A stretch of 64,000 nucleotides of DNA from Bacteroidetes bacterium RIFCSPLOWO2_12_FULL_35_15 (GTDB taxonomy: Bacteria > Bacteroidota > Bacteroidia > 2-12-FULL-35-15): the NCBI GenBank assembly GCA_001769385.1, contig MEPB01000056.1, positions 40,089-104,088 of the forward strand, in the 5' to 3' direction. The translations under genes were made by a program, and so were the position numbers. The notes under the pieces are model-generated. The model saw only the letters and a program-made list of their open reading frames with translations. It had not been told where the DNA came from and did no database searches. Shown piece after piece: positions 36,298-44,313 of this stretch; the stretch's first letter is position 1; the number at the start of each line of letters is the position of its first letter.

Positions 36298-38754
36298 ATG
36301 GAAGCTCATAAAACCTCTTCAGATATAAAATTTATTAAATATTTTAATGAAATTCATCTCAGCGATACCAACATAGTTGGTGGAAAAAATGCTTCGATCG
36401 GTGAAATGAATAATTTGCTTTCATCATTAGGCATAAAAGTTCCTATCGGTTTTGCAATAACCATAGAAGCTTATTGGGAATTTATATATTTCAATAAACT
36501 CAAGGAACCAATTACTGAATTACTCAAGGAGCTGGATAAAAAAAACTATGCTAACCTTAAAGAAATTGGAGAAAAGATCAGAACACTTATGTTAAGTGGT
36601 ATTTTACCTTCTAACATTTCCAAACAAATTATTGACGCATATCGCGATTTACAAACAAAATATAAAATAAATGATGTAGCCGTAAGAAGTAGCGCTACAG
36701 CGGAAGATCTTCCTTCTGCAAGCTTTGCCGGGCAACATGATTCCTTTCTTAATATTTTCGGAGAAGAACTTTTACTTATTGCAGTGCATCATTGTTTTGT
36801 TTCTCTTTTCACCGATAGAGCCATAAAATACAGAGAAGACAACGAATTTAATCACATGCAGGTTGCCATGTCGATTGGTATTCAAAAAATGGTACGTTCA
36901 GATCTTTCCTGCTCAGGTACAGCATTTACCATTGAACCGGAATCAGGTTTTAAGGACATTATTCATATTGCTGGGTGCTGGGGACTTGGCGATAATATTG
37001 TTCAGGGAGCAATAATTCCGGATGAATTTTATGTTTTCAAACCAACATTCAAAGAAGGTAAAAATGCAATCGTTTCTAAAAAGCTTGGATCCAAATTAAA
37101 AACATTGATCTATTCTGCCAATACTGATCACGATCCTGAAATTACGGTGGTAAACCATGATACACCGGTAGAAAAAACCAAACAATTTGTAATAAACAAT
37201 AAAGAAATTAATAAAATAGCCGAATGGGCTCTTGCCATTGAAAAACATTATGGCAGACCAATGGATATTGAATGGGCAAAAGATGGAATTACTGCTGAAA
37301 TATTTATTGTTCAGGCAAGACCGGAAACCGGCCATACTAAAACAGATTGGTTCGAAATAAATGAATACAAATTGAAAGAAAAAGGAAAAATTCTTACCAG
37401 TGGAAGTGCTATCGGAGATAAAATCACAAGTGGCATTGCACGGATACTTAATTCGCCTAAAGAATCTGCAAAATTAAATAAAAATGAAATAGTTGTTACT
37501 GAAATTACAAATCCTGACTGGGATCCGATCATGAAAAAAGCTGGCGCCATTATCACAAATAGCGGAGGCCGGACAAGCCATGCTTCAATTGTAGCGCGGG
37601 AACTTGGATTGCCCGCAATTGTGGGAACTGACAACGGAACAGAAAAAATAAAGGATGGGGAAATGATCACCGTAAGTTGTGCTGAAGGTGAAATTGGAAA
37701 TGTATATGAAGGAAAATTGGATTGGGAAAAGAAAGGAATAGACCGTAAAAATATTGTCATGCCAAAAACACAGGTAATGATGATCCTTGGTGATCCTAAA
37801 AAAGCATTCAAACTTTCATTTTATCCAAATAACGGAATTGGATTATTGAGAATAGAATTTATTATTAATAATTCAATTAAAGTTCATCCAATGGCTTTAG
37901 TAAAATTCAATGTCTTAAAAGATCAGGAAGCAAAAAAAGAAATTGAAAAACTAAGCCATCTCTATACAGATAAGAAAGAATATTTTATTGATAAGCTTGC
38001 ACAATCAGTTGCAACCATTGCTTGCGCATTTTATCCCAAAGAAGTGATCGTTAGAATGAGTGATTTTAAAACCAATGAATATGCGAACTTAATCGGAGGA
38101 AAAGAATTTGAAACTCATGAGCAAAATCCAATGATCGGTTTTAGAGGTGCTTCCAGATATTACAGCGAAAAATACAAAGAAGCTTTTCGCCTTGAATGTG
38201 CAGCAATGAAAAAAGTAAGAGATGAAATGGGATTAAGCAATGTTAAATTAATGATCCCATTTTGCAGAACCATTGAGGAAGGTAAAAAAGTTGTGAAACT
38301 GATGGAAGAAAATGGATTAAAACGTGGTGTAAATGGATTAGAAATATATGTAATGGTAGAAATACCAAGTAATGTAATTCTTGTAGATGAATTTGCAGAA
38401 ATATTTGACGGCTTTTCAATTGGCTCGAATGACCTGACACAGCTCACTCTTGGAATCGATCGTGATTCAGGAATGGTAAGTGGAATTTTTAATGAAGAAA
38501 ATCAAGCAGTAAAAAAACTGATCGTATGGATCATTGCAGCTGCAAAACGAAATAAAAAGAAAATCGGACTGTGCGGACAAGCACCTAGCGATCATCCCGA
38601 ATTTGCACGTTTCCTGGTAAAACAAAATATTGATAGTATTGCTTTTGTTCCTGATGCTCTTATAAAAGGAATTGAAAATATCAACAAAGCGGAAGCAGAA
38701 GAAACAGAAAAAAACAGCAAACAAATCGGATTTGTTCTAACAGGTCTGCTTTAG
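36298..38754 (+). CDS. ppsA: Phosphoenolpyruvate synthase
   Basis: 818 residues (E. coli PpsA has 792). The N-terminal nucleotide-binding domain (~20-350) starts 'VGGKNASIGEM' and contains 'AVRSSATAEDLPSASFAGQHDSFLN'. The swivelling phosphohistidine domain holds His428 in 'GGRTSHASIVARELGLPAIVGT'. The C-terminal PEP/pyruvate barrel has 'RMSDFKTNEYANLIGG', 'FRGASRYYSEKYKEAF' and the catalytic-Cys segment 'IGLCGQAPSDHPEFARFLV'. It makes PEP from pyruvate and ATP, releasing AMP and phosphate, a gluconeogenic step. First gene of an operon with three lipid-transport genes, 21 nt downstream, under a strong regulon promoter. Confidence 0.95.
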   Translation: MEAHKTSSDIKFIKYFNEIHLSDTNIVGGKNASIGEMNNLLSSLGIKVPIGFAITIEAYWEFIYFNKLKEPITELLKELDKKNYANLKEIGEKIRTLMLSGILPSNISKQIIDAYRDLQTKYKINDVAVRSSATAEDLPSASFAGQHDSFLNIFGEELLLIAVHHCFVSLFTDRAIKYREDNEFNHMQVAMSIGIQKMVRSDLSCSGTAFTIEPESGFKDIIHIAGCWGLGDNIVQGAIIPDEFYVFKPTFKEGKNAIVSKKLGSKLKTLIYSANTDHDPEITVVNHDTPVEKTKQFVINNKEINKIAEWALAIEKHYGRPMDIEWAKDGITAEIFIVQARPETGHTKTDWFEINEYKLKEKGKILTSGSAIGDKITSGIARILNSPKESAKLNKNEIVVTEITNPDWDPIMKKAGAIITNSGGRTSHASIVARELGLPAIVGTDNGTEKIKDGEMITVSCAEGEIGNVYEGKLDWEKKGIDRKNIVMPKTQVMMILGDPKKAFKLSFYPNNGIGLLRIEFIINNSIKVHPMALVKFNVLKDQEAKKEIEKLSHLYTDKKEYFIDKLAQSVATIACAFYPKEVIVRMSDFKTNEYANLIGGKEFETHEQNPMIGFRGASRYYSEKYKEAFRLECAAMKKVRDEMGLSNVKLMIPFCRTIEEGKKVVKLMEENGLKRGVNGLEIYVMVEIPSNVILVDEFAEIFDGFSIGSNDLTQLTLGIDRDSGMVSGIFNEENQAVKKLIVWIIAAAKRNKKKIGLCGQAPSDHPEFARFLVKQNIDSIAFVPDALIKGIENINKAEAEETEKNSKQIGFVLTGLL

Positions 38755-38775
38755 CAAAAAATTATCAAACTGTTT

Positions 38776-39543
38776 ATGAAAACAACTGTTATAACAACTT
38801 TCCTTTCGGAAACAGGGAAGATCTCAAGATTTGCAGGCAGATTTTTTGTGGAAGTTTTCAGACCACGATATGAAGTAAAAGAATTCCTTCGGCAATGTTT
38901 TTACATTGGGAACAAATCTTTACCTCTGGTTGCGATCACCGCTTTTATAATGGGATTGGTAATTACTATTCAATCACGTCCTACGCTGGCTGAATTTGGT
39001 GCCGAATCCTGGTTGCCAAAAATGGTAGCCGTTTCATTAGTAAGAGAAATTGCACCTGTAATCTCTGCACTGATTTGTGCGGGTAAAATCGGTTCAGGTA
39101 TTGGAGCCGAATTAGGCTCCATGAAAGTAACCGAACAAATTGATGCTATGGATGTATCCGGTGCAAACCCTTTTAAATTTTTAGTGGTAACACGGGTACT
39201 TGCTACTACCTTAATGATACCTGTTCTGGCAATATTAGCAAATGCAGTTTCATTGTATGGCGGATATCTTGGTGCCAATATACATGGAGTTGTAAGCTGG
39301 CAATTATATTGGAACCAGGTTTTTGATACACTTGCTTATGGTGACATAGGACCATCTATTATAAAAACATTTTTCTTTGGTTTCGCGATTGGAATAATCG
39401 GTTGTTACAAAGGATACTTCTCAAACAAAGGAACAGAAGGTGTTGGACGATCAGCAAACTCTGCTGTGGTAATTTCATCTTTATTAGTTTTTATTATTGA
39501 CTTGATCGCTGTGCAAATCAGCGACTTATTAAAATTGACTTAA
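38776..39543 (+). CDS. mlaE: MlaE-type ABC transporter permease
   Basis: 255 residues, about five membrane segments. It has the MlaE-family N-terminal amphipathic segment and the core 'LVREIAPVISALICAGKIGSGIGAELGSMKVTEQIDAMDVSGANPFKFLVVTRVLATTLMIP'. With the ATPase and MCE protein downstream it forms an inner-membrane lipid transporter moving phospholipids between membranes. Gene order permease-ATPase-MCE, next gene 1 nt away. The periplasmic MlaC and lipoprotein MlaA partners are not in this window. Confidence 0.92.
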   Translation: MKTTVITTFLSETGKISRFAGRFFVEVFRPRYEVKEFLRQCFYIGNKSLPLVAITAFIMGLVITIQSRPTLAEFGAESWLPKMVAVSLVREIAPVISALICAGKIGSGIGAELGSMKVTEQIDAMDVSGANPFKFLVVTRVLATTLMIPVLAILANAVSLYGGYLGANIHGVVSWQLYWNQVFDTLAYGDIGPSIIKTFFFGFAIGIIGCYKGYFSNKGTEGVGRSANSAVVISSLLVFIIDLIAVQISDLLKLT

Positions 39544-39544
39544 A

Positions 39545-40321
39545 ATGCTTGCTGAAATTGATACTGAAAAACAAAAAATAATTCCGAATACAGATACTTC
39601 TGTTATTCAGATAAAAAATGTTTTTAAATCTTTTGGTGAAAACAATGTTCTTAAAGATTTTTCATTTGATCTCCGGAAAGGCGAAAATGCCGTAGTATTG
39701 GGAAAATCAGGATCAGGAAAATCTGTTTTAATAAAATGTATTATTGGATTAATGAAACCTGATTCAGGAACAATAAATGTTTTAGGAGAAAATATTCCTG
39801 AGCTTGATGTGGCAAAATTAGATAAAATAAGAATGAAGGTTGGTTTCCTGTTTCAAAGCAATGCCCTTTATGATTCAATGACAGTAAGAGAAAATTTAGA
39901 GTTCCCACTGAAAAGGCATGGATTGAAATTAACAAAAGAAGAAATTGACAGGTTAGTTATGGAAGCACTTACAAATGTCGGACTTGCAGAAACAGTAGAT
40001 ATGATGCCTGCTGAACTCTCCGGAGGAATGCGAAAACGTATAGCACTTGCCCGAACTTTGATCCTGAAACCTGAAATCATTTTATACGATGAACCTACCA
40101 CAGGGCTTGATCCTATTACAGGAAAAGAGATCGGGAATTTAATGCTTGAAATACAAAAAAAATACAATACCTCCTCTATAATTATTTCACACGACATCTA
40201 TTGTGTAAAGCTGGTTGCAAACAGAATAATTATGTTGATAGAAGGAAAATGTTACGCAATAGGAACCTATGAGGAATTAGAAAACTCTACTGATAAAAAA
40301 ATAAAACAATTTTTTGAATAA
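39545..40321 (+). CDS. mlaF: MlaF-type ABC transporter ATPase
   Basis: 258 residues. Walker A 'LGKSGSGKSVLIKCIIGL', Q-loop 'GFLFQSNALYDSMTVRENL', signature 'LSGGMRKRIALARTL', Walker B 'IILYDEPTTGLDP' and switch His in 'SIIISHDI' are all intact. Energises the MlaE-MlaD complex. The N-terminal ~20 residues before 'IQIKNVFKSFGE' are a short extension. Confidence 0.94.
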   Translation: MLAEIDTEKQKIIPNTDTSVIQIKNVFKSFGENNVLKDFSFDLRKGENAVVLGKSGSGKSVLIKCIIGLMKPDSGTINVLGENIPELDVAKLDKIRMKVGFLFQSNALYDSMTVRENLEFPLKRHGLKLTKEEIDRLVMEALTNVGLAETVDMMPAELSGGMRKRIALARTLILKPEIILYDEPTTGLDPITGKEIGNLMLEIQKKYNTSSIIISHDIYCVKLVANRIIMLIEGKCYAIGTYEELENSTDKKIKQFFE

Positions 40322-40325
40322 ACCC

Positions 40326-41297
40326 ATGGCAAAAGAAATTTCAAGAAATATAAGATTAGGAGCATTAGTAATCGCAAGTATGTGTTTGATCATAGTCGCC
40401 TTATATCTTATCGGCATAAAACAAAACCTATTTGGGTCAACATTTAGAATCACAGCAAAATTTCATAACGTAAATGGATTGATGTCGGGGAACAATGTCA
40501 GGTTTTCGGGAATAAATGTTGGAACAGTTGAATCGGTTGAAATAGTAGATGATTCCTCCGTAAATGTAACAATGATCATTGAAGAAAATATCAGGATCTT
40601 TATTAAGAAAAATTCGCTAGCCAGCGTGGGAACAGACGGATTGATGGGCAACAAACTGGTAAATATTAATTCATCTAAAAATCATTCGCAGAGTGTTGTA
40701 GATGGAGATGTATTGAAAACAGTAAGCCCCATCGAAACCGAAGAAATGTTCAGAACACTGAATGCCACTAATGATAATTTAAAATACATTACAGGAGATC
40801 TTAAAAACATTACAAATAAAATTAACAGCCCAAACACACTCTGGAGTTTATTAATGGATACTGTTGTTGCAGAAAATGTAAAACAGGCAATCGTAAATAT
40901 TAAACTGACAGGACACCGTACAGCAATAATTACAGGAGATTTAAGTAAAATAGTTCAGGATATAAAATCAGGAAAAGGAACTATCGGTGCACTATTAACA
41001 GATACAATTTTTTCAACCAAACTCAACCAAACAATCGTTGATATAAAAGTAATTACCGACTCAATGGCTTTGGTATCAGGAGACTTAAGGAGTATCACTC
41101 AAAAAATAAAAAATGGAGAGGGAGCTATCGGCACGTTGATAATGGACACAACCTTTGTAAATAACTTAAACAAAAGTATGGAAAATATAAAAAATGGAAC
41201 AGCCGGTTTCGATGAAAATATGGAGGCATTAAAACATAATTTGTTACTCCGTAAATATTTCAAAAAGAAAGAAAAGGAAAATATTCCGAAGGAATAA
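40326..41297 (+). CDS. mlaD: MlaD-type MCE-domain protein
   Basis: 323 residues from the ATG at 40326; a TTG at 40314 overlapping the upstream stop is less likely. One N-terminal membrane anchor ('LGALVIASMCLIIVALYLIGI') and an MCE domain at ~38-120 ('TAKFHNVNGLMSGNNVRFSGINVGTVESVEI', 'LASVGTDGLMGNKLVNI'). The C-terminal ~180 residues are helical with three similar segments ('TGDLKNITNKI', 'TGDLSKIVQDIKSGKGTIGALLTDTIF', 'SGDLRSITQKIKNGEGAIGTLIMDTTF'), the usual coil repeat of Bacteroidota MCE proteins. It binds lipid in the periplasm. Confidence 0.92.
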   Translation: MAKEISRNIRLGALVIASMCLIIVALYLIGIKQNLFGSTFRITAKFHNVNGLMSGNNVRFSGINVGTVESVEIVDDSSVNVTMIIEENIRIFIKKNSLASVGTDGLMGNKLVNINSSKNHSQSVVDGDVLKTVSPIETEEMFRTLNATNDNLKYITGDLKNITNKINSPNTLWSLLMDTVVAENVKQAIVNIKLTGHRTAIITGDLSKIVQDIKSGKGTIGALLTDTIFSTKLNQTIVDIKVITDSMALVSGDLRSITQKIKNGEGAIGTLIMDTTFVNNLNKSMENIKNGTAGFDENMEALKHNLLLRKYFKKKEKENIPKE

Positions 41298-41347
41298 ATT
41301 AATTCAGAACACATTTTGTGCCTGATAGCTCCAAAGTGATTGATCTA

Positions 41348-42316
41348 TTATCGAATTACATTTAATTTTCCTGTATTTACAATAGTTTCATTTACAGTCA
41401 ATTTATAAATATATAATCCCGACTTTAATGAAACAACACATACCTCTGTAAGATCATTTGAAATGTCCAGTTTTTCAGAAAGCACAAGTTTTCCTCTTAG
41501 ATCATAAACCATTAATATTCCTGTTTGTCCTTGTTCCAGAGATATGCCTATATTAATTTTATCATTTGCAGGGTTAGGGTAAATTTTTAACACTCCATTG
41601 TCCATTTGCAAATAGCTAATACCGGTATAATAATAATCACAAGAACTGCTTATGTTTGTAGAATAAAATCCGAAAGCATCATCCGAATAGCACCTTAAGC
41701 CGCCATGATTTCCCTCATCCGGACTGCCAGTGCAAGGGGAATAAAAAAGATCGTCATATCTATACCCAAATCGTTCACTTATTGTATCAATTGTAGAAAA
41801 CCCTCCATAGGGAAAAGGACCCGTTGCAACCTGCAACCATTTTAAACTAAAGCCATTTAAAGTTTTTGTACCACTATTTAATACTTCCATAAAATAAACG
41901 GAATCGGCACAGGTAGTATCTATTAATGGGAATCTCCATTTATCTCCAATTTGAGCATTAATATTAAATAATGTATCAAATTTATTATTTCCAAATTTGT
42001 TATTGTATAGATAAGCAACCCCATTTTGAGAATAGGTATAATATGGTTGCAGATATCCACTACTATGCACAGACATGAAATCTGATCCTTCATAGTAATG
42101 GGTAATCTTTTTACAAGTGATGCTATTTATTATTGTATCATTCGAATATACAAGTTTGGAATAACCATCCCAATATGCCGACACGTCAGTGTAATGCTAT
42201 GTAGCTCCTGTCGGGCACCAAGTTTGGGAATAAACATTTGTTGCAAAAGCAAAACTTATTAATATAATGTAATTTGCATTCATTAATTTTTTGTACTTGA
42301 AATTTATCTTTAGCAT
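41348..42316 (-). pseudogene. T9SS type A cargo protein interrupted by an in-frame amber codon
   Basis: Reading from ATG 42316 gives a signal peptide ('NANYIILISFAFATNVYSQ'), mature start 'TWCPTGAT', then TAG at 42197-42199 (codon 40), and the same frame continues without interruption to the type A T9SS sorting domain ('IYPNPANDKINIGI' ... 'SGLYIYKLTVNETIVNTGKLNVI'). A Trp codon (TGG) at the stop would restore one ~322-codon protein. The rest could start at GTG 42184, but it would lack a signal peptide and be useless for T9SS export. A sequencing error is possible. No box pair upstream. Confidence 0.72.
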
Positions 42317-42413
42317 ATTGTTTTTTTAAATGCATATTTTTTTCGGTAATTATTTTTTTCGGTAAAATTCGTGACAACAAGAAACTGAAAAATATTGATT
42401 AATCATAAATCGT

Positions 42414-42448
42414 AAAAAAGCCCTACCGAATATTAATCCGGTAGGGCT
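42414..42448 (-). terminator. Second terminator downstream of the baeRF gene
   Basis: Stem GCCCTACCG/CGGTAGGGC (42420-42428 with 42439-42447) with an A-run at 42414-42419 (U-run on the minus strand). Confidence 0.8.
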
Positions 42449-42457
42449 GCAATTTAT

Positions 42458-42495
42458 AAAAAAAACATCTTGTTAAATAAACAAGATGTTTTTTT
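42458..42495. terminator. Terminator directly after the baeRF gene
   Basis: Perfect stem ACATCTTGT/ACAAGATGT with A-run before and T-run after, 15 nt beyond the stop codon of 42511-43611. Works in either direction. Confidence 0.88.
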
Positions 42496-42510
42496 GTTAA
42501 TGACAATTGT

Positions 42511-43611
42511 CTAAAAATAGGTAATCAGCGCAATGCGGTTATGATCCATAAGTTTACCATCCTCCACAAATACAACATCTCCGCCAAATTTTAATACTAC
42601 TTCAATAAGATCATCAACGGCATCTTTTAAAGTGTACATGGAATCTTTATCAATATCTTTTGTTACTAATGTATATTTCGTTTTACCGTATTTTCCGGGA
42701 CAGGAATAATTTTTCTCAACAAGCAATATTCGTCCGCGTTGTTCCATGGCCACTCTCCAAACTTCATTTATCCCGGAAGCAAAATTATCCTTACCTATGG
42801 CATCATCTAATAAATTCAGGTATTCTTCCTGTTCTCTTGCATTTTTTTTATCAAACACAACAGCAACTTTAGCTAAGATTTCAGGAATTGTAGCATGTTC
42901 GAAATTACCGGTAACATAATCCAAAATAGACTTCTGATTTTTTGTAATACTCTTATATTTAGATATGATCTGTTCAGCACTACAGATTACAACAGGAAAA
43001 TTTAATGTTTTCAATTCAGCTGAAAGACTCTTATCGATATCACGCAAGTATTTTTCAAGTGTTTCCTCTTTCACATCTTCCGCATCCGTGAAATTCCCAA
43101 CCTTTGAAGGCAGGTCAATTTTCCATTCTTTTACATCCTTGGGAGCATCAATTAATCTGATTTCTTCTAATGAACGATCAAATCCTTTGAGCAATTTATT
43201 CCCATTACTACTGATCAAAAGCACCAGATAATCTTGAGTATGCTTTGTTGCATAGAGAAGATCCCTGATCTCAAATGATTTATCGATAATAATTTTCTCA
43301 ACAACAGAAAATGGCAAATGAAATATTTTTTCCTGCTCACGAGAAACATAAATAGCTAAACCTTTTGAAAGGTGTGTAAAATCAATCTCCTGATAAACCT
43401 TAGACAATTTTGATACTAAGGGATCGGCAATGGAAGGCGGAAACTCATCGAGAATTTTTTCTTCCACTTTATTCATTACCAATTTCAGCTTTTCTTCATC
43501 ATGCTTAAAATGAGGGTATTTAGTGTTTGTTGGGATGATAATAGAAATTGACGGAAAAGTTTTTTTTTCTTTTATCAATTGTTCTGCTTCTAGTAATTGT
43601 TCTGTTTCCAT
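42511..43611 (-). CDS. baeRF family protein (bacterial eRF1/Pelota-like)
   Basis: 366 residues. It matches bacterial homologues of archaeo-eukaryotic release factor 1: 'FPSISIIIPTNTKYPHFKHDEEKLKLVMNKVEEKI' at the N-terminus, 'GLAIYVSREQEKIFHLPFSVVEKIIIDKSFEIRDLLYA', and an L7Ae/eRF1-domain-3-like end ('GRILLVEKNYSCPG', 'LKFGGDVVFVEDGKLMDHNRIALITYF'). No GGQ motif is visible. Relatives include the ribosome-hibernation factor Balon and DosR-regulated mycobacterial Rv2629, so a role in protecting idle ribosomes is a reasonable inference. Single gene with box pair upstream and strong terminators. Confidence 0.82.
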   Translation of the reverse strand: METEQLLEAEQLIKEKKTFPSISIIIPTNTKYPHFKHDEEKLKLVMNKVEEKILDEFPPSIADPLVSKLSKVYQEIDFTHLSKGLAIYVSREQEKIFHLPFSVVEKIIIDKSFEIRDLLYATKHTQDYLVLLISSNGNKLLKGFDRSLEEIRLIDAPKDVKEWKIDLPSKVGNFTDAEDVKEETLEKYLRDIDKSLSAELKTLNFPVVICSAEQIISKYKSITKNQKSILDYVTGNFEHATIPEILAKVAVVFDKKNAREQEEYLNLLDDAIGKDNFASGINEVWRVAMEQRGRILLVEKNYSCPGKYGKTKYTLVTKDIDKDSMYTLKDAVDDLIEVVLKFGGDVVFVEDGKLMDHNRIALITYF

Positions 43612-43626
43612 AATTATATTTTTTTG

Positions 43627-43721
43627 TAAATATATTCAGGAAACAATTTTTCCCTGATGATAACTATCAACTGAAAAATTGATACTCGTCAAATGGAAAA
43701 CATTACTAAATTCCAATCTTG
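43627..43721. promoter_or_regulatory. Regulon promoter of the baeRF gene, possibly divergent
   Basis: Boxes ATGAT-AACT-ATCAA (43657-43670) and TTGAT-ACTC-GTCAA (43679-43692) start 22 bp apart. The leftward -7 is TATATTTA (43627-43634, complement, one mismatch). At the mirror position rightward is CAATCTTG (43714-43721, two mismatches), which would start near 43727, 20 nt before the small membrane-protein gene. Confidence 0.65.
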
Positions 43722-43746
43722 CTCTATCGTAAAAATTCATAAATAA

Positions 43747-43884
43747 ATGAGCAATCGTATCAAAAATATAATTATAATTTTTTTAATTATTATTATCATT
43801 ATACTGACCTGGCTTCTTATCATTAAAGATTATGGAAGATATTGCAAGCCGGTCATAAAAGAAAAAACAAATCAAATGGAGTGA
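43747..43884 (+). CDS. Small single-span membrane protein, 45 residues
   Basis: ATG at 43747 to TGA at 43882. Residues 1-7 are basic (MSNRIKN), 8-26 are an unbroken Ile/Leu/Phe-rich membrane helix ending in 'TWLLII', and the tail 'KDYGRYCKPVIKEKTNQME' is charged. Nothing of this size is recognisable by family. Support is indirect: the start lies 20 nt after the start site predicted from the shared box pair, and the composition is that of a real membrane peptide. AT-rich chance coding is the alternative. Confidence 0.45.
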   Translation: MSNRIKNIIIIFLIIIIIILTWLLIIKDYGRYCKPVIKEKTNQME

Positions 43885-43915
43885 ATTTTTTAATTGAGAT
43901 GGTTTTTTTTTCATC

Positions 43916-43981
43916 TTGACGAAGATCAAGGGTTCCAGTGACAAAGGTCATGGTAGTAATTTAATGATGATTGTAATTTTG
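43916..43981 (+). promoter_or_regulatory. Regulon promoter of the candidate small RNA
   Basis: Boxes TTGAC-GAAG-ATCAA (43916-43929) and GTGAC-AAAG-GTCAT (43938-43951) start 22 bp apart. -7 box TAATTTTG (43974-43981) is an exact TAnnTTTG match 22 bp after the second box. Predicted start about 43986. Confidence 0.78.
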
Positions 43982-43985
43982 CATC

Positions 43986-44180
43986 ATTAAATATATATTT
44001 AGTTTAAGCACGCAGACAGATTTTAATACTAATTAGGTCACGGAACTGTAAAAGTGAGTACTCAGCAAAATAATTGCAAGGCATTTAAGCTGAATATTAT
44101 TTTAATGGAGTATGGAAGATAGAACCTCATATGCTTCTATCTCAAAACAGAGGAGATGAAAATCTACCTCTGTTTTTTTT
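43986..44180 (+). ncRNA. Candidate regulon-controlled small RNA, ~190 nt
   Basis: A complete transcription unit without a plausible gene: promoter at 43916-43981, predicted 5' end near 43986, and a strong intrinsic terminator at 44144-44180. Inside is a hairpin AGATAGAA/TTCTATCT (44117-44124 with 44135-44142) directly before the terminator, leaving ~130 nt of AU-rich 5' sequence that could act as a target-binding region. The only ATG frames inside are 5 codons long or run through the terminator. It is followed by a separate regulon promoter for the phasin-like gene. It could alternatively encode a very short peptide, or be a 6S-like RNA by size. Confidence 0.55.
44144..44180 (+). terminator. 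Terminator of the candidate small RNA
   Basis: Stem AAACAGAGG-AGAT, GAAA tetraloop, ATCT-(A)-CCTCTGTTT, followed by a run of U (44173-44180). A GNRA loop and eight T make this one of the best terminators in the window. Confidence 0.9.
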
Positions 44181-44207
44181 ATCAATATATATTAGAAAAA
44201 CACAGGT

Positions 44208-44273
44208 GTGACGAAGATCACTCCACCCAGTGACGACAATCATTTAAAAAAGAGGCAAATCAAATGACTTTTG
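44208..44273 (+). promoter_or_regulatory. Regulon promoter of the PHB operon
   Basis: Boxes GTGAC-GAAG-ATCAC (44208-44221) and GTGAC-GACA-ATCAT (44230-44243) start 22 bp apart. -7 candidate GACTTTTG (44266-44273, one mismatch) begins 22 bp after the second; predicted start near 44278. Confidence 0.72.
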
Positions 44274-44313
44274 TCCACTTAAAATAAGTTCTCAATTAAT
44301 CCATCTATACACT

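Noticed and set aside
42391..42406. TTGATTAATCAT upstream of the broken T9SS cargo gene as a regulon box
   Set aside because: The spacer is 2 bp instead of 4, and there is no partner 22 bp away or suitable -7 box.
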